Origin: an uncultured Parabacteroides sp.
GTDB lineage: Bacteria; Bacteroidota; Bacteroidia; Bacteroidales; Tannerellaceae
Direction of reading: 5' to 3'
DNA: 64,000 bases
Assembly (NCBI GenBank): GCA_944325355.1
Contig: CALUZS010000003.1
Span: 62,001-126,000, forward strand
Shown: positions 1 through 8,373 of the stretch, piece after piece
Numbering within the stretch: position 1 is the first letter of the stretch
Layout: every line of letters begins with the position of its first letter
Program-made: the position numbers and the translations under genes
The notes under the pieces: generated by a model
Told to the model about the DNA's origin: nothing
The model's input: only the letters and a program-made list of their open reading frames with translations
The model's database searches: none

Positions 1-127
1 ACGGCTTGCCGCATGAGGAAGTCCCTCCCCGGATCTGTCCCCCCTTTCCATGCGAAAATCTCCCTTCTTATAGGTTTTTTCCCTTATAAACCTGACAATT
101 AGTAATAAACTTAAAATAGAAAAACGT

Positions 128-1024
128 ATGAAAAAACTGTTTATTCCGGCTATGGCGCTGGTGTTGCTGGCAAGCTGTTCGGAAAACACGGAATCGTTCG
201 ACTCCGAACCTGTCGAAATCCGTTTGGGGGCAGGTATGGCTGCTTCTGCCGATGCCGTGAAGTCGCCGGTCAATAGTGGCGACAGTTTTGTTGCCGCCAT
301 CGGAGGATGGGTCAGCGACCAGGCTGTTGATTACAAGGCAGCCGCTTCCTGGCTCAATACCGCGACAATCGTTGCAGGAACCACCGAGGAGGATGTGGAT
401 CTCAACCCTGTCCGTTATTACGATGCGGACCCGGACAAGGTGACGTACATGAAAGCCTGGTATCCGGCAGGCGATGCAGACCCTGCAAACGGGGTAGTGA
501 CGTTTGAGAATACCGACGGGCAGACCGACCCGCTGCTGGCAGCAGAGGTGAGCGGCTCGAAACGGGACTATGCGTCCAAAAACCTCCATTTCTCCCATCC
601 GACTACGCAAATCAAGTTCAAAATCAAGGGAACCGACCTGGAGCCGGGCACGCAAATCAAATCGATTTCGCTGAAGGATGTGAATATCCCGACGGGATTC
701 GACTTGGCAGCAAATAGTGTGACCTATACGGCAAAGGCGCTGTTGCCTGTGCCCGATGTGGAACAGAAAGAGATTACCGCTACCGCCGAAGCGGCAGGGA
801 ATGCGGTAATGATCGAGCCTATTGCAAGTACCACGTTCGATATTGTAGTAGAGACCAATAAATATACGTTCGACCCGGTAACCGTGACCGTAAACGGCGA
901 CACCGGTTTCAAGGCGGGGAAGGCATACGAAATCGAACTTACTTTCGTGCAGCACGAAATAAAACTGAGTGCGACGGTAGCCGAGTGGACAACCGGCGGC
1001 GGAGGCAGCGCGTCGTTCGATTGA
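128..1024 (+). CDS. Fimbrillin family lipoprotein (Mfa_like_1 type), pilus subunit 1
   Basis: Predicted type V pilus subunit or surface lipoprotein. The N-terminus is a lipoprotein signal ending LLASC, with acylated Cys17 followed by S-E-N, an acidic start like Bacteroidetes surface-export signals. E30-I31-R32 follows the anchor; in characterised pilins of this superfamily (P. gingivalis FimA/Mfa1) an Arg-specific protease cuts near such a position, so R32 is a candidate site by inference. F155-S-H-P-T-T-Q-I matches the F-x-H-x-x-(T/V)-Q signature also present in the next two proteins. The C-terminus ends in a Gly-rich tail after ATVAEW, as in donor-strand tails of this family. It is first of five co-directional genes. 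The start at 128 is fixed by the signal peptide. Which subunit (stalk or minor) it is cannot be told. Confidence 0.85.
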   Translation: MKKLFIPAMALVLLASCSENTESFDSEPVEIRLGAGMAASADAVKSPVNSGDSFVAAIGGWVSDQAVDYKAAASWLNTATIVAGTTEEDVDLNPVRYYDADPDKVTYMKAWYPAGDADPANGVVTFENTDGQTDPLLAAEVSGSKRDYASKNLHFSHPTTQIKFKIKGTDLEPGTQIKSISLKDVNIPTGFDLAANSVTYTAKALLPVPDVEQKEITATAEAAGNAVMIEPIASTTFDIVVETNKYTFDPVTVTVNGDTGFKAGKAYEIELTFVQHEIKLSATVAEWTTGGGGSASFD

Positions 1025-1090
1025 TTCATAGGACAATATATTACGGAGAAATAAATAATAAACAAGTATAAACTTTTAATAATTAGAAAA

Positions 1091-2164
1091 ATGAAAAAGT
1101 ATTTATTGACAGTGATGGCAGTTGCCGGATTGGTAAGCTGCTCCAACGAAACCGATTCTTTCAATACGGCAGACCCGAATGAAATCAGGGTGGCTGCCCA
1201 GACTATCGATGCTTCGACAAAAGCTCCGCTGGATTCAAAGACATCTTCTTTCCGTGCAATGGTGCTTACGTCAAGTACATCCGGAGATTATACAACACTT
1301 TATGCTCCGAATGCCGGTAAGTATATGGATTTTACAGATCAGACTACAAAAAAAGGTTTTGTGGATGCGGAAGGAGCGGATAGCAAGCAATATTATCCAA
1401 CTTCAACAGCGACTCAACAGGAAGTATATATCAGCGGTTTGATGCCGGCTGCTGCAAGTACTTCAGATGAAAGTAGTAAATCGGATATATGGAAATATGA
1501 CGCAGGCAATTTGTCGATTACGTTTGATGGAAACGATGATGTAATGATAGCCCAGGAAGCTTCGGCAGAGAAAGGTTCGGATGCTTCTTTGTCTTTTAAC
1601 CATTTGTTGACCCAGTTGGTTGTAAAGGTGCAGGCATCTGTTGGCGATCCGGAAGTTTGGGGTAATATAACTAAAATCGTTCTGAAGAATGTAGGTGGAA
1701 AAACTGGCAAAATCTATAATCAGTTTGCAATTTCAGGAACAGAACTGCAAAGAGGAAAGGCCACTGTAAGCACAACAGCCGAAGCTGCTTCAGAAGCCGT
1801 TAAGTTTTATAATGCTTCTGCATCGGGAAGTGCAACTTCTTTCACAGATACGGAATATAGCGGTACAAACAATTCAGTTTTGAAAAGTTCGCAATCAACA
1901 GCAACTACTGTTGCTTATATGCTTTGTCAAGCGTTTGACGTTAAACAAACTCCTGGAGATACCGATTTAGTATTGGATGTATATACTACCAGAAATAGTT
2001 CAACTCCGAAAACAGTAGAAATCGATTTGACATCTGCTTCTGACCTGAATACTGCCGGTTATGCTTTTGAAATCACATTGGATTTCCAGACCAACGAAAT
2101 CATGGCAAGTGCTAAGATTGCTGACTGGAAAGTGGGTGGTAACGGAACAGGTGTTATCGACTAA
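1091..2164 (+). CDS. Fimbrillin family lipoprotein (Mfa_like_1 type), pilus subunit 2
   Basis: Second fimbrillin-like lipoprotein, 66 bases after the first and clearly a paralogue. It has a signal ending GLVSC with Cys17, then S-N-E-T; E31-I32-R33 sits at the same place as in the first subunit; the F169-N-H-L-L-T-Q motif is present; the C-terminus IADWKVGGNGTG mirrors the first subunit's tail. The middle (about residues 60-160) is Ser/Thr-rich with many short strands predicted. The gene is more AT-rich than its neighbours (aaa/gaa/gca-type codons). In related pili such genes encode shaft or tip-proximal subunits. A stable hairpin without a T-run lies downstream at 2233-2264. Confidence 0.85.
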   Translation: MKKYLLTVMAVAGLVSCSNETDSFNTADPNEIRVAAQTIDASTKAPLDSKTSSFRAMVLTSSTSGDYTTLYAPNAGKYMDFTDQTTKKGFVDAEGADSKQYYPTSTATQQEVYISGLMPAAASTSDESSKSDIWKYDAGNLSITFDGNDDVMIAQEASAEKGSDASLSFNHLLTQLVVKVQASVGDPEVWGNITKIVLKNVGGKTGKIYNQFAISGTELQRGKATVSTTAEAASEAVKFYNASASGSATSFTDTEYSGTNNSVLKSSQSTATTVAYMLCQAFDVKQTPGDTDLVLDVYTTRNSSTPKTVEIDLTSASDLNTAGYAFEITLDFQTNEIMASAKIADWKVGGNGTGVID

Positions 2165-2232
2165 ACAGACGTTAATTTTTTCATTCATAAAAGAAAGGCT
2201 TTCCTTATAGGGAATAAGGAACGCGGCAAACA

Positions 2233-2264
2233 AACCGTACGGGGTTGGATCTCCCCGTACGGTT
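2233..2264 (+). other. Stable intercistronic hairpin without T-run
   Basis: A perfect 12-bp inverted repeat (2233-2244 and 2253-2264, core CCGTACGGGG) with an 8-base loop sits between pilus genes 2 and 3. No T-run follows, so it is not a classical intrinsic terminator. It could protect the upstream mRNA 3' end or cause partial termination, giving more of the first two subunits than of the later ones. Function is inferred. Confidence 0.6.
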
Positions 2265-2326
2265 ACCGGGCAGGACGGTTGTCCGTGCCACAAACAAGAA
2301 AATAAGAACAATAAAATATACGGAAC

Positions 2327-3847
2327 ATGATTACTTATAAAACATTTTTCCGAACGTCGGTACTTCTGGCATGCTTATCGGGAGTGTTGGTGAGTTGTTC
2401 GAAAGAGATGGCGGAAGTCCCCGCTCCCGATGACGAACTGAACGAGATTACTCCCGGGCTTTCGGTAAAAGACATTATTTCAGGCTCGGTGGACGATGGC
2501 GATTTGGCAAAGATGACTTTCTTTTTCGCCCGTGGCGATCAGGGAGCAGATGACCGATACATGAATTACCAAGATTCTCCGATTCAGGCAGATTATAAGG
2601 CGGAGGTAGTGGATGGTTACAATAACAACCTGCAATTCAATCCGGTACAATACTACCTGCCTGAACCGACCGTGACATGGATGCGTGGTTTTTACCCGTT
2701 CGATCCGAAAGAAACGTCAAAATATACGTTTGAATTGTATAGGGATGAACCTCTCGTAACTTGGTCGGGTATGACCGGGACGGAAGATATCATTGTTTCG
2801 AATGCCTTGACGGGAACAAATATCAACCTGGCGATTAATTCGGAGCGTGACGCGGCTTCGTTCCTGTTCCAGCACCAGTTGGTGCAAATCAACTTTTACG
2901 CATCGACGGAGATAGCCGCTGCCGATTCGAAATGGGGGAACATTACGAAAATGGTACTGCCAGACCAACCGAATGAGTTTTCTTACTCATTGGTGGAAGA
3001 AGATGATTCAAGAGGATTTGAAGTTGGACGCGGTTCTGGCGATTATACGGTAACAATCCAGAATACGACCGATAACATCAGATTGCTTACGGAGGGTACC
3101 GGTTTGGTAGACCAGGATGGGAAGCCGACCGGTGCGTTTGTGGGTTCCATTTTGATTGCACCGGGACAGAAATCTTTTCTCTTGGAAATGGAGACGACGC
3201 AAGGCAGTACGGTCTACGAAATCGGAGTAGACAGGGACGATGAACTGAAAATTTTACCGCCGGATAATGCGAGGGAATTTGAAGCCGGTCATGCCTATAA
3301 TATTTGTCTGGATTTCAAACTGGGCGAATTGACAATAACGCTTACCTCTACCGAATGGGATTCCAGTAAAACGAATGTGAATCTGGGGCAAGGACAGGAG
3401 ACCTACCCGAAAGTGGTGGAAGAGGAGAACATTATTATCTCGCGCGATTTTCTTGGCGGTGTAGCGACGCCTGTCCGTGATGAGAAATGGACGGAAACGC
3501 CAACTTCAGAAGCAGATGATATAGTCCCGGCTGTGTTGGAAGTTGCCGGACAAGACGCGAGCAGTTCTTCGCCATTGACGTGGAATGCAGCCAAAGCAGC
3601 TTGCCCAGATGGATGGCGGCTTCCTTGCCGTGCCGAATTGCAGTTGGTATGGGACTGCCTTCAGGCGTTGTATCTAAATCCGGATGATGATTCAAACAGG
3701 TTCACGTTGCCGAAAGGAACTTATTGGACGGCTACGGAAGTGACCGATAATACGGAAAATGCCTATATAGTGGATTTGGATAATGGAAACGTATCTGATG
3801 CGGTTAAATCGGCAACGCATAAGGTCCGTTGCGTCCGGGATATTTGA
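2327..3847 (+). CDS. Fimbrillin-like lipoprotein with C-terminal FISUMP/lectin-like module
   Basis: Putative pilus accessory or tip protein. The signal ends GVLVSC (Cys24) followed by S-K-E, a good Bacteroidetes surface-export signal. Residues about 40-350 are Mfa_like_1-type, with F181-Q-H-Q-L-V-Q matching the two upstream subunits. From about residue 365 a different domain begins: IISRDFLGGV, then an EVAG segment, WNAAKAACPDGWRLP, a YWTATEV strand and a final HKVRCVRD. This C-terminal module resembles the Fibrobacter succinogenes major paralogous domain (C-type-lectin-like formylglycine/FISUMP group). It recurs in the next two genes. By analogy with other type V pili, the added domain may bind ligand at the tip; that role is inferred. 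Confidence 0.8.
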   Translation: MITYKTFFRTSVLLACLSGVLVSCSKEMAEVPAPDDELNEITPGLSVKDIISGSVDDGDLAKMTFFFARGDQGADDRYMNYQDSPIQADYKAEVVDGYNNNLQFNPVQYYLPEPTVTWMRGFYPFDPKETSKYTFELYRDEPLVTWSGMTGTEDIIVSNALTGTNINLAINSERDAASFLFQHQLVQINFYASTEIAAADSKWGNITKMVLPDQPNEFSYSLVEEDDSRGFEVGRGSGDYTVTIQNTTDNIRLLTEGTGLVDQDGKPTGAFVGSILIAPGQKSFLLEMETTQGSTVYEIGVDRDDELKILPPDNAREFEAGHAYNICLDFKLGELTITLTSTEWDSSKTNVNLGQGQETYPKVVEEENIIISRDFLGGVATPVRDEKWTETPTSEADDIVPAVLEVAGQDASSSSPLTWNAAKAACPDGWRLPCRAELQLVWDCLQALYLNPDDDSNRFTLPKGTYWTATEVTDNTENAYIVDLDNGNVSDAVKSATHKVRCVRDI

Positions 3848-3907
3848 ATATAGGTAACAGGCGGAAACCGGATAGTGAATTAAAGAAATATGTAAAGGAT
3901 AATTTCT

Positions 3908-5386
3908 ATGGATGATATGAAAAAGTATGGAATAAGAATATGGTGCTTTGGCGTTGCCTTGCTGGGTGGTTTCCTGGCAGGATGTACGCAAGAGGACTTG
4001 GGCGATATAACCGTTCCGGAAGAGGGTGTAATGACCATCACCCTTACTCCCGATATTCCTCTTGAGGTCGAGGTGAAGAGCGATGCCCCGAACCAGAACG
4101 TCGACCAGTACCAAATCAATGAAGTTCAGATTTTCCAGTTGGCAGACGATGCCATCGTACCGAATGAAGATGGCGAAAATTCGAACTATTTTAGCGGGAC
4201 GGCGGACATTACGGAGGTAGCCGGTTCCAATGGTAAGAAATATACGGTCGATGTGCGGATTGAAGACGGGGTGGATGAGCTGTTAATCATCGCCAATGCC
4301 GGCGGACGATTGACCGATACGGGACTGACCGACCGAGCATCCATAGAGGCGTTGAAGAAGACCGTTTCTGATGAAGGGACACTGTTTTCGGAAAACCAAG
4401 GTATTCCGATGTATGGCATCTGGGAATCGGGCAGCGGTGACATTTCCAACATCGATATGAAACGCTCTGTCGCAAAGGTGACTTTCAAGCTGTCGGCGGC
4501 ACCTGCCGATGGCGGCGAGTTTGCCATCAACAGCATCCGGGTGATGAATGTGCCGAAAGTGATTCATTATTTGCGCGACAAGTCAAAGAATGACACTCCC
4601 CATCCTGTTGTACAGTCAACCGGAGATTTGACGGATGAGTATGTGGAGGAGATTTACGGCAGCGCAAGCCAGACCATCGACAAGGTGGAATGGAAAAACG
4701 GGGACGTACTGTGGATGCCCGTTTTGACCGGCGAGGAACGGTATGCGGAATTGCTTGCCGGAGAGGAAGAGTTGTGGTGGTTTATGCCGGAGAACGCCCG
4801 GGGAAAAGGAACAGCTACGGGAGAATATGAGAAAAACAAGGCGAACGCTCCGGATGGGCAGGGCGATTACTGTACCTATGTGGAGATAAAGGGTTTTTAC
4901 CGTTTGGGCGAATTGGTAAATGCCGTGACATACCACGTCTATCTCGGCGAGAACAATACGGATGATTACAATGTGTTCCGCAATACGCATTACGAAGTGA
5001 CGGCAACCATCAAGGGGCAGGACCGCATCGATACGCGCATCAACGAGTTTACGCCCGACAACTATCTTGATTATACCGAAGACAGTACGCCGTGGTTCGT
5101 GATTGCACGCCGGAATGAAGGAGGGCAGTCGATTGATAATGTGCATTGCCCGGACGGTTGGCGCGTACCTTCGTTGAAAGATATGATGTTGGTCTGGATT
5201 TATGAGGGAAAAGAATCTCTTTCAGTGACTGATTTCCAGCCAGGAGTTCACTATTGGACCAATGATGTGGCGAGCACTTCGCCTTATGTACGCTGGTATA
5301 TCGGTTTGGAAAGAGGGGAAACATCTACATTGTCGCAAGGGGAAGGCAGTACAAGTTTTGTGACACGTTGCGTGCGTGACAGGTAA
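3908..5386 (+). CDS. FimA/Mfa1-type fimbrial lipoprotein with C-terminal FISUMP/lectin-like module
   Basis: Lipoprotein with a signal ending GGFLAGC (Cys26) then T-Q-E-D. A start nine bases later at 3917 is equally possible. Residues about 35-240 look like the P. gingivalis FimA N-terminal domain: ELLIIANAGG, then GIPMYG (the hallmark 'IPM-G' turn) and MKRSVAKVTF. The C-terminal ~100 residues repeat the module of the preceding protein: CPDGWRVPSLKDMMLVW, HYWTNDV and a terminal TRCVRDR. It therefore combines an anchor/subunit domain and a possible recognition domain. Its stop lies 17 bases before the start of the next gene, suggesting coupled translation. Confidence 0.8.
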   Translation: MDDMKKYGIRIWCFGVALLGGFLAGCTQEDLGDITVPEEGVMTITLTPDIPLEVEVKSDAPNQNVDQYQINEVQIFQLADDAIVPNEDGENSNYFSGTADITEVAGSNGKKYTVDVRIEDGVDELLIIANAGGRLTDTGLTDRASIEALKKTVSDEGTLFSENQGIPMYGIWESGSGDISNIDMKRSVAKVTFKLSAAPADGGEFAINSIRVMNVPKVIHYLRDKSKNDTPHPVVQSTGDLTDEYVEEIYGSASQTIDKVEWKNGDVLWMPVLTGEERYAELLAGEEELWWFMPENARGKGTATGEYEKNKANAPDGQGDYCTYVEIKGFYRLGELVNAVTYHVYLGENNTDDYNVFRNTHYEVTATIKGQDRIDTRINEFTPDNYLDYTEDSTPWFVIARRNEGGQSIDNVHCPDGWRVPSLKDMMLVWIYEGKESLSVTDFQPGVHYWTNDVASTSPYVRWYIGLERGETSTLSQGEGSTSFVTRCVRDR

Positions 5387-5402
5387 AAAGAAAGGAATTC
5401 TC

Positions 5403-6071
5403 ATGGGAAAAATGAATATCTATAACAGCATGAAAAGGCGGATAGCCGGGGCTTTGGTTTTTTTGGCATTGTCCGGAGGCAGTTTGTTTGCCCAGTCCGG
5501 TTTCCGTTATCCTTATTTGGTCGAATTGACCGATGGAACGAACGATGTTTGCGTAATCGTTTCGCGTGACGGGAAAGGTGGTGTAAAAGAGAATCTTTTG
5601 CGGAAGGCGGGTGATCCGGCTCCTAACGGAACGGAAAATGAAACCGCAGCATCGAACGGGGTTGCCCCGATGCTGGAGGTGGCATCGCGAAGTACACAAA
5701 CACAGCAGTCTTGGAATTCATCGTTTAGCTATTGTGAGAAATTGGTCGACCGTAGTAAGGATGATTGGCGGATGCCGACGCAGCGGGAACTGATGTTGCT
5801 TTATGTGATGAACGATTATTTGTGCGATGCCCATCACCGTTTGCGGGGAACGTTTTATTGGTGCGGGACAGATTACGAATCGAGCGAAGGGGGACAAGGT
5901 TCCGATTGGGCTTGGAGCGTCTGCTTTAATGAAAATGCCGGACAAGCGGATAGCAAGGGCAAAGTCGGGCAAGTGGAAGGTTTCTCTTATTCGGCAACAA
6001 ATTATATCCGTTGTGTCCGCGACATGACGCAAGAAGAGTTTAACCAACTGGAAGAAAGTCCACATCAATAG
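5403..6071 (+). CDS. Secreted stand-alone FISUMP/lectin-like protein, putative pilus tip component
   Basis: Start chosen at ATG 5403, preceded by AAAGGAA at good spacing; an upstream GTG at 5376 overlaps the previous gene and is less likely, and ATG 5412 is possible. The signal peptide ends about SGGSLFAQ with no lipobox, so this product is secreted rather than lipidated. The mature part is almost only the module seen at the C-termini of the two upstream proteins: VIVSRDGKGGV, MLEVASR, SWNSS...C, DWRMPTQRELMLLY, FYWCGTDYES and YIRCVRDM. It has no fimbrillin domain. It could be a soluble tip cap or partner of the two larger proteins. The family is recognised by motif only. Confidence 0.7.
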   Translation: MGKMNIYNSMKRRIAGALVFLALSGGSLFAQSGFRYPYLVELTDGTNDVCVIVSRDGKGGVKENLLRKAGDPAPNGTENETAASNGVAPMLEVASRSTQTQQSWNSSFSYCEKLVDRSKDDWRMPTQRELMLLYVMNDYLCDAHHRLRGTFYWCGTDYESSEGGQGSDWAWSVCFNENAGQADSKGKVGQVEGFSYSATNYIRCVRDMTQEEFNQLEESPHQ

Positions 6072-6099
6072 GGTTTCGGTTCAGTTGTGAGGGCATAGT

Positions 6100-6137
6100 A
6101 CCGTCTGTCGGAAATTTTTTCCGCCGGACGGTTTCTC
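6100..6137 (+). terminator. Probable intrinsic terminator after the pilus genes
   Basis: Bases 6100-6132 form a long hairpin (ACCGTCTG pairing with the CGGACGGT end, then CGGAAA with TTTCCG, one mismatch) followed by a T-rich TTTCTCTTG. It ends 8 bases before the next start codon at 6146. It may separate the pilus genes from the thioredoxin-like gene, or only reduce read-through. Confidence 0.55.
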
Positions 6138-6145
6138 TTGTTCCT

Positions 6146-7096
6146 ATGGAATGGACAGCGAAGATGAAACTATTTTTTCAATTACTTTTGTTAGCAGCAT
6201 TGGCGGGTTGTGGTGCGAAAAGTTCCGCTCCGCCTGCCGGGAAACCGGCAGGGCATGAACTGCCATTGCCGGAGATTCCGGCAATGCTGGCGGACGACAG
6301 TTCCCGTCTCGATTATTTATCCGCTCACTATTGGGACGGTTTCGACTTTAAAGACACTACATGGATAGCCGATACTGCCGCGCTCGAACAGGCGTTTGCC
6401 GATTGGACGGGCATATTGATGAAATTGCCAGCCGACCGTGCTTGCGAGCTTTCCGGAGATGTGATACGGCAGTCCGGTGAATCTCCCGCCATGCTTTTGC
6501 GTTTGGCAGAAATTGCCGAACACTATTTCAACAATCCCAATTCGCCGTTTCGTAACGAATCGCTGTTTATCCCCGTGCTCCGGGCAATGCTCGAATCGGA
6601 TGCTATTGGTGGGGAGGAGAAACTTCGTCCGCAGTTGCTGCTGGATGCCGCCATGAAGAACCGACCGGGAAAGCATGCCGCCGATATTGTCTATACGACG
6701 GCTTCCGGAGGAAAGGGACGCTTGTCGCGCCTGGGCGGTGATTACCTGTTGCTGCTTTTCTACAATCCCGGTTGTGCGGATTGTGCCCGGGTGCTGGAAT
6801 ATCTCTCCAAATCGCAATCCATCGGAGAACTGCTCCGTTCCCGCCGGTTGACGTTGCTCGCCCTTTATCCCGATAAAGACCTGGAGCTTTGGCGGAAATA
6901 CCTGCCGGAGATGCCGGATAGCTGGGTCGTTGCCTACGATGCGGAACAGGCGGTGAACGAGAAAGAGACGTATGTATTGCCTGCCATCCCCACGCTCTAC
7001 CTGCTGGACCGGGACAAACGGGTGCTGCTGAAGGATGCACCGGTGGAGCAGGTTGAATATTATCTGAAAAAACATGCTGCCGATGTCGCAAATTAA
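6146..7096 (+). CDS. Thioredoxin-like lipoprotein with DUF5106-type N-terminal domain
   Basis: Lipoprotein with a signal ending LAALAGC (Cys22; Cys16 if translation starts at the in-frame ATG 6164). The first ~170 residues, helical with LDYLSAHYWDGFDF near the start, resemble the DUF5106 domain found in Bacteroidales in front of thioredoxin-like domains. The second half is a thioredoxin fold with active site C210-A-D-C213 in NPGCADCARVL and a cis-Pro-like VLPAIPTLYLLD segment. A periplasmic or surface disulfide/reductase role is expected. Its end overlaps the next gene by 23 bases, so the two are co-translated. Disulfides in the pilus modules (conserved Cys) would be plausible substrates; this is inference. 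Confidence 0.8.
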   Translation: MEWTAKMKLFFQLLLLAALAGCGAKSSAPPAGKPAGHELPLPEIPAMLADDSSRLDYLSAHYWDGFDFKDTTWIADTAALEQAFADWTGILMKLPADRACELSGDVIRQSGESPAMLLRLAEIAEHYFNNPNSPFRNESLFIPVLRAMLESDAIGGEEKLRPQLLLDAAMKNRPGKHAADIVYTTASGGKGRLSRLGGDYLLLLFYNPGCADCARVLEYLSKSQSIGELLRSRRLTLLALYPDKDLELWRKYLPEMPDSWVVAYDAEQAVNEKETYVLPAIPTLYLLDRDKRVLLKDAPVEQVEYYLKKHAADVAN

Positions 7097-8267
7097 GAAG
7101 TTGCTGACGGCGTTGCTCGCCTGTCTGTTGTTTGCCGGGTGCGATGACCCGTTGGAGACGCCCCCTGTTGCCGAACGGGTGTTGCTGGTTTACCTGGCTG
7201 CCGATAACAACCTGTCGGGGAATGCCCTGGACAACATCGAATCGCTGAAAGAGGGGATGGGCGCCGTTTCCGGAAATGCGCGTGCCCTTGTTTATGTGGA
7301 TTTGCCGGATGAGAACCCGACGTTGCGGGAAATCTCCGCTTCCGGGGAGACGGTGCTCCATACATGGGAAAGCGGGCATGATTCGGCTTCCGGTGAAACG
7401 TTGCAAGAGGTCATAGGGCTGGTGTGTGAGCTTGCACCGGCGGATCATTATGGCCTGTTGCTTTGGAGCCACGGTATGGGGTGGGTTCCTTCCTCTGCCG
7501 AGAACTATTTCGTCCGTTCCCTGTCAAGGGGCAGCGATGATGTTTGGCCTGAAACGAAGTTTTTCGGTCAGGACACAGGCGTTTCGCCCGACAGCTATAT
7601 GGAGCTTGACGAGCTTGCCGCCGCTATTCCCGACCATCTTTTCGATTATATCCTTTTTGATGCCTGCTTCATGGGCTCGGTGGAGGTCTTGTATGCGTTG
7701 CGCGACAAGGCGGATTACATCATCTGCTCGCCGGCGGAGGTTATTGCCGACGGTTTCCCCTATGCGCAAATCATGGAACCGCTGTGCCGGGAGAACCCGG
7801 ATTTGGAGACGGTGTGCGAGACTTACTACCGCTACTATGCGGAACACGATGTGCCCCAATACCATGCGGCAACGGTTTCGTTGGTGAAGACCTCGGCATT
7901 GGAAACGCTTGCTTCCGCCACGGCTGCGTTATATACGGCAGCCCTCTCGGCAGATTCCCGGATTTTTTCTTTCATGGACAGCGGGCAATTGCAACCGCTC
8001 GACCGTTATGCCCGCCATTTTGTGTTCGACATGGGAAGTATTGCCGATGAGCTTTACCGGCAGGCGGTTGTCTCCGCGGAACAGTATGCAGAGTGGCAGG
8101 ATGCCTTTTCGCAGGCGGTCATCTACGAAGCACATACACCTTGGTTCTTTTCCTTGCAGCTTGACAAATGCTGCGGACTTTCCTCGTATGTTCCCCTGGC
8201 ACAATATGCCGATTTGAATGCTTTTTACGTACAGCAGGAGTGGTATCACCGCGTTTTTTCGGAGTGA
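7074..8267 (+). CDS. Clostripain-type (peptidase C11) cysteine protease lipoprotein
   Basis: Peptidase family C11. The N-terminus is a lipoprotein signal ending LLFAGC (Cys23, then D-D); ATG 7083 is an alternative start. The catalytic His133 lies in LLLWSHGMGW and the nucleophile Cys198 in LFDACFMGSVEVLYALR, both in the typical sequence context, followed by IICSPAEVIADGFPY. Strand LLVYLAADNNLSG near residue 38 is the usual first core strand. C11 enzymes cut after Arg or Lys and often need self-processing. The overlap with the thioredoxin-like gene and the position just downstream of Arg-containing pilins make a pilin-processing role conceivable (gingipains do this in Porphyromonas), but this is untested. 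Confidence 0.88.
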   Translation: MLPMSQIKKLLTALLACLLFAGCDDPLETPPVAERVLLVYLAADNNLSGNALDNIESLKEGMGAVSGNARALVYVDLPDENPTLREISASGETVLHTWESGHDSASGETLQEVIGLVCELAPADHYGLLLWSHGMGWVPSSAENYFVRSLSRGSDDVWPETKFFGQDTGVSPDSYMELDELAAAIPDHLFDYILFDACFMGSVEVLYALRDKADYIICSPAEVIADGFPYAQIMEPLCRENPDLETVCETYYRYYAEHDVPQYHAATVSLVKTSALETLASATAALYTAALSADSRIFSFMDSGQLQPLDRYARHFVFDMGSIADELYRQAVVSAEQYAEWQDAFSQAVIYEAHTPWFFSLQLDKCCGLSSYVPLAQYADLNAFYVQQEWYHRVFSE

Positions 8268-8338
8268 TTCCGGAGCATCCCTGCCGCCTGTTTATAAAAT
8301 ATTAATAGGCGGAAGCGGCAAACCGTGTGATAATTGTT

Positions 8339-8346
8339 TACATTTG
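8339..8346 (+). promoter_or_regulatory. Candidate -7 box (TACATTTG) of the oxidoreductase gene
   Basis: TACATTTG fits the Bacteroidales -7 consensus TAnnTTTG and lies 27 bases before the ATG at 8374. No clear -33 TTTG is seen at the proper distance, so this is tentative. Confidence 0.4.
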
Positions 8347-8373
8347 CAAGAACACTTGTAAATAATTTGTACT

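Noticed and set aside
1..127. Possible 3' end of an upstream gene at the left edge
   Set aside because: No frame in the first 127 bases shows a recognisable coding segment; left unassigned.
68..1036. Long minus-strand reading frame opposite the first fimbrillin gene
   Set aside because: It mirrors a coding gene with a clear lipoprotein signal, has no family motif, and its residues (Arg/His/Cys-rich) are typical of an antisense shadow.
6603..7472. 289-codon minus-strand frame across the thioredoxin-like and protease genes
   Set aside because: It covers parts of two well-supported plus-strand genes and has no start signal or motif of its own.
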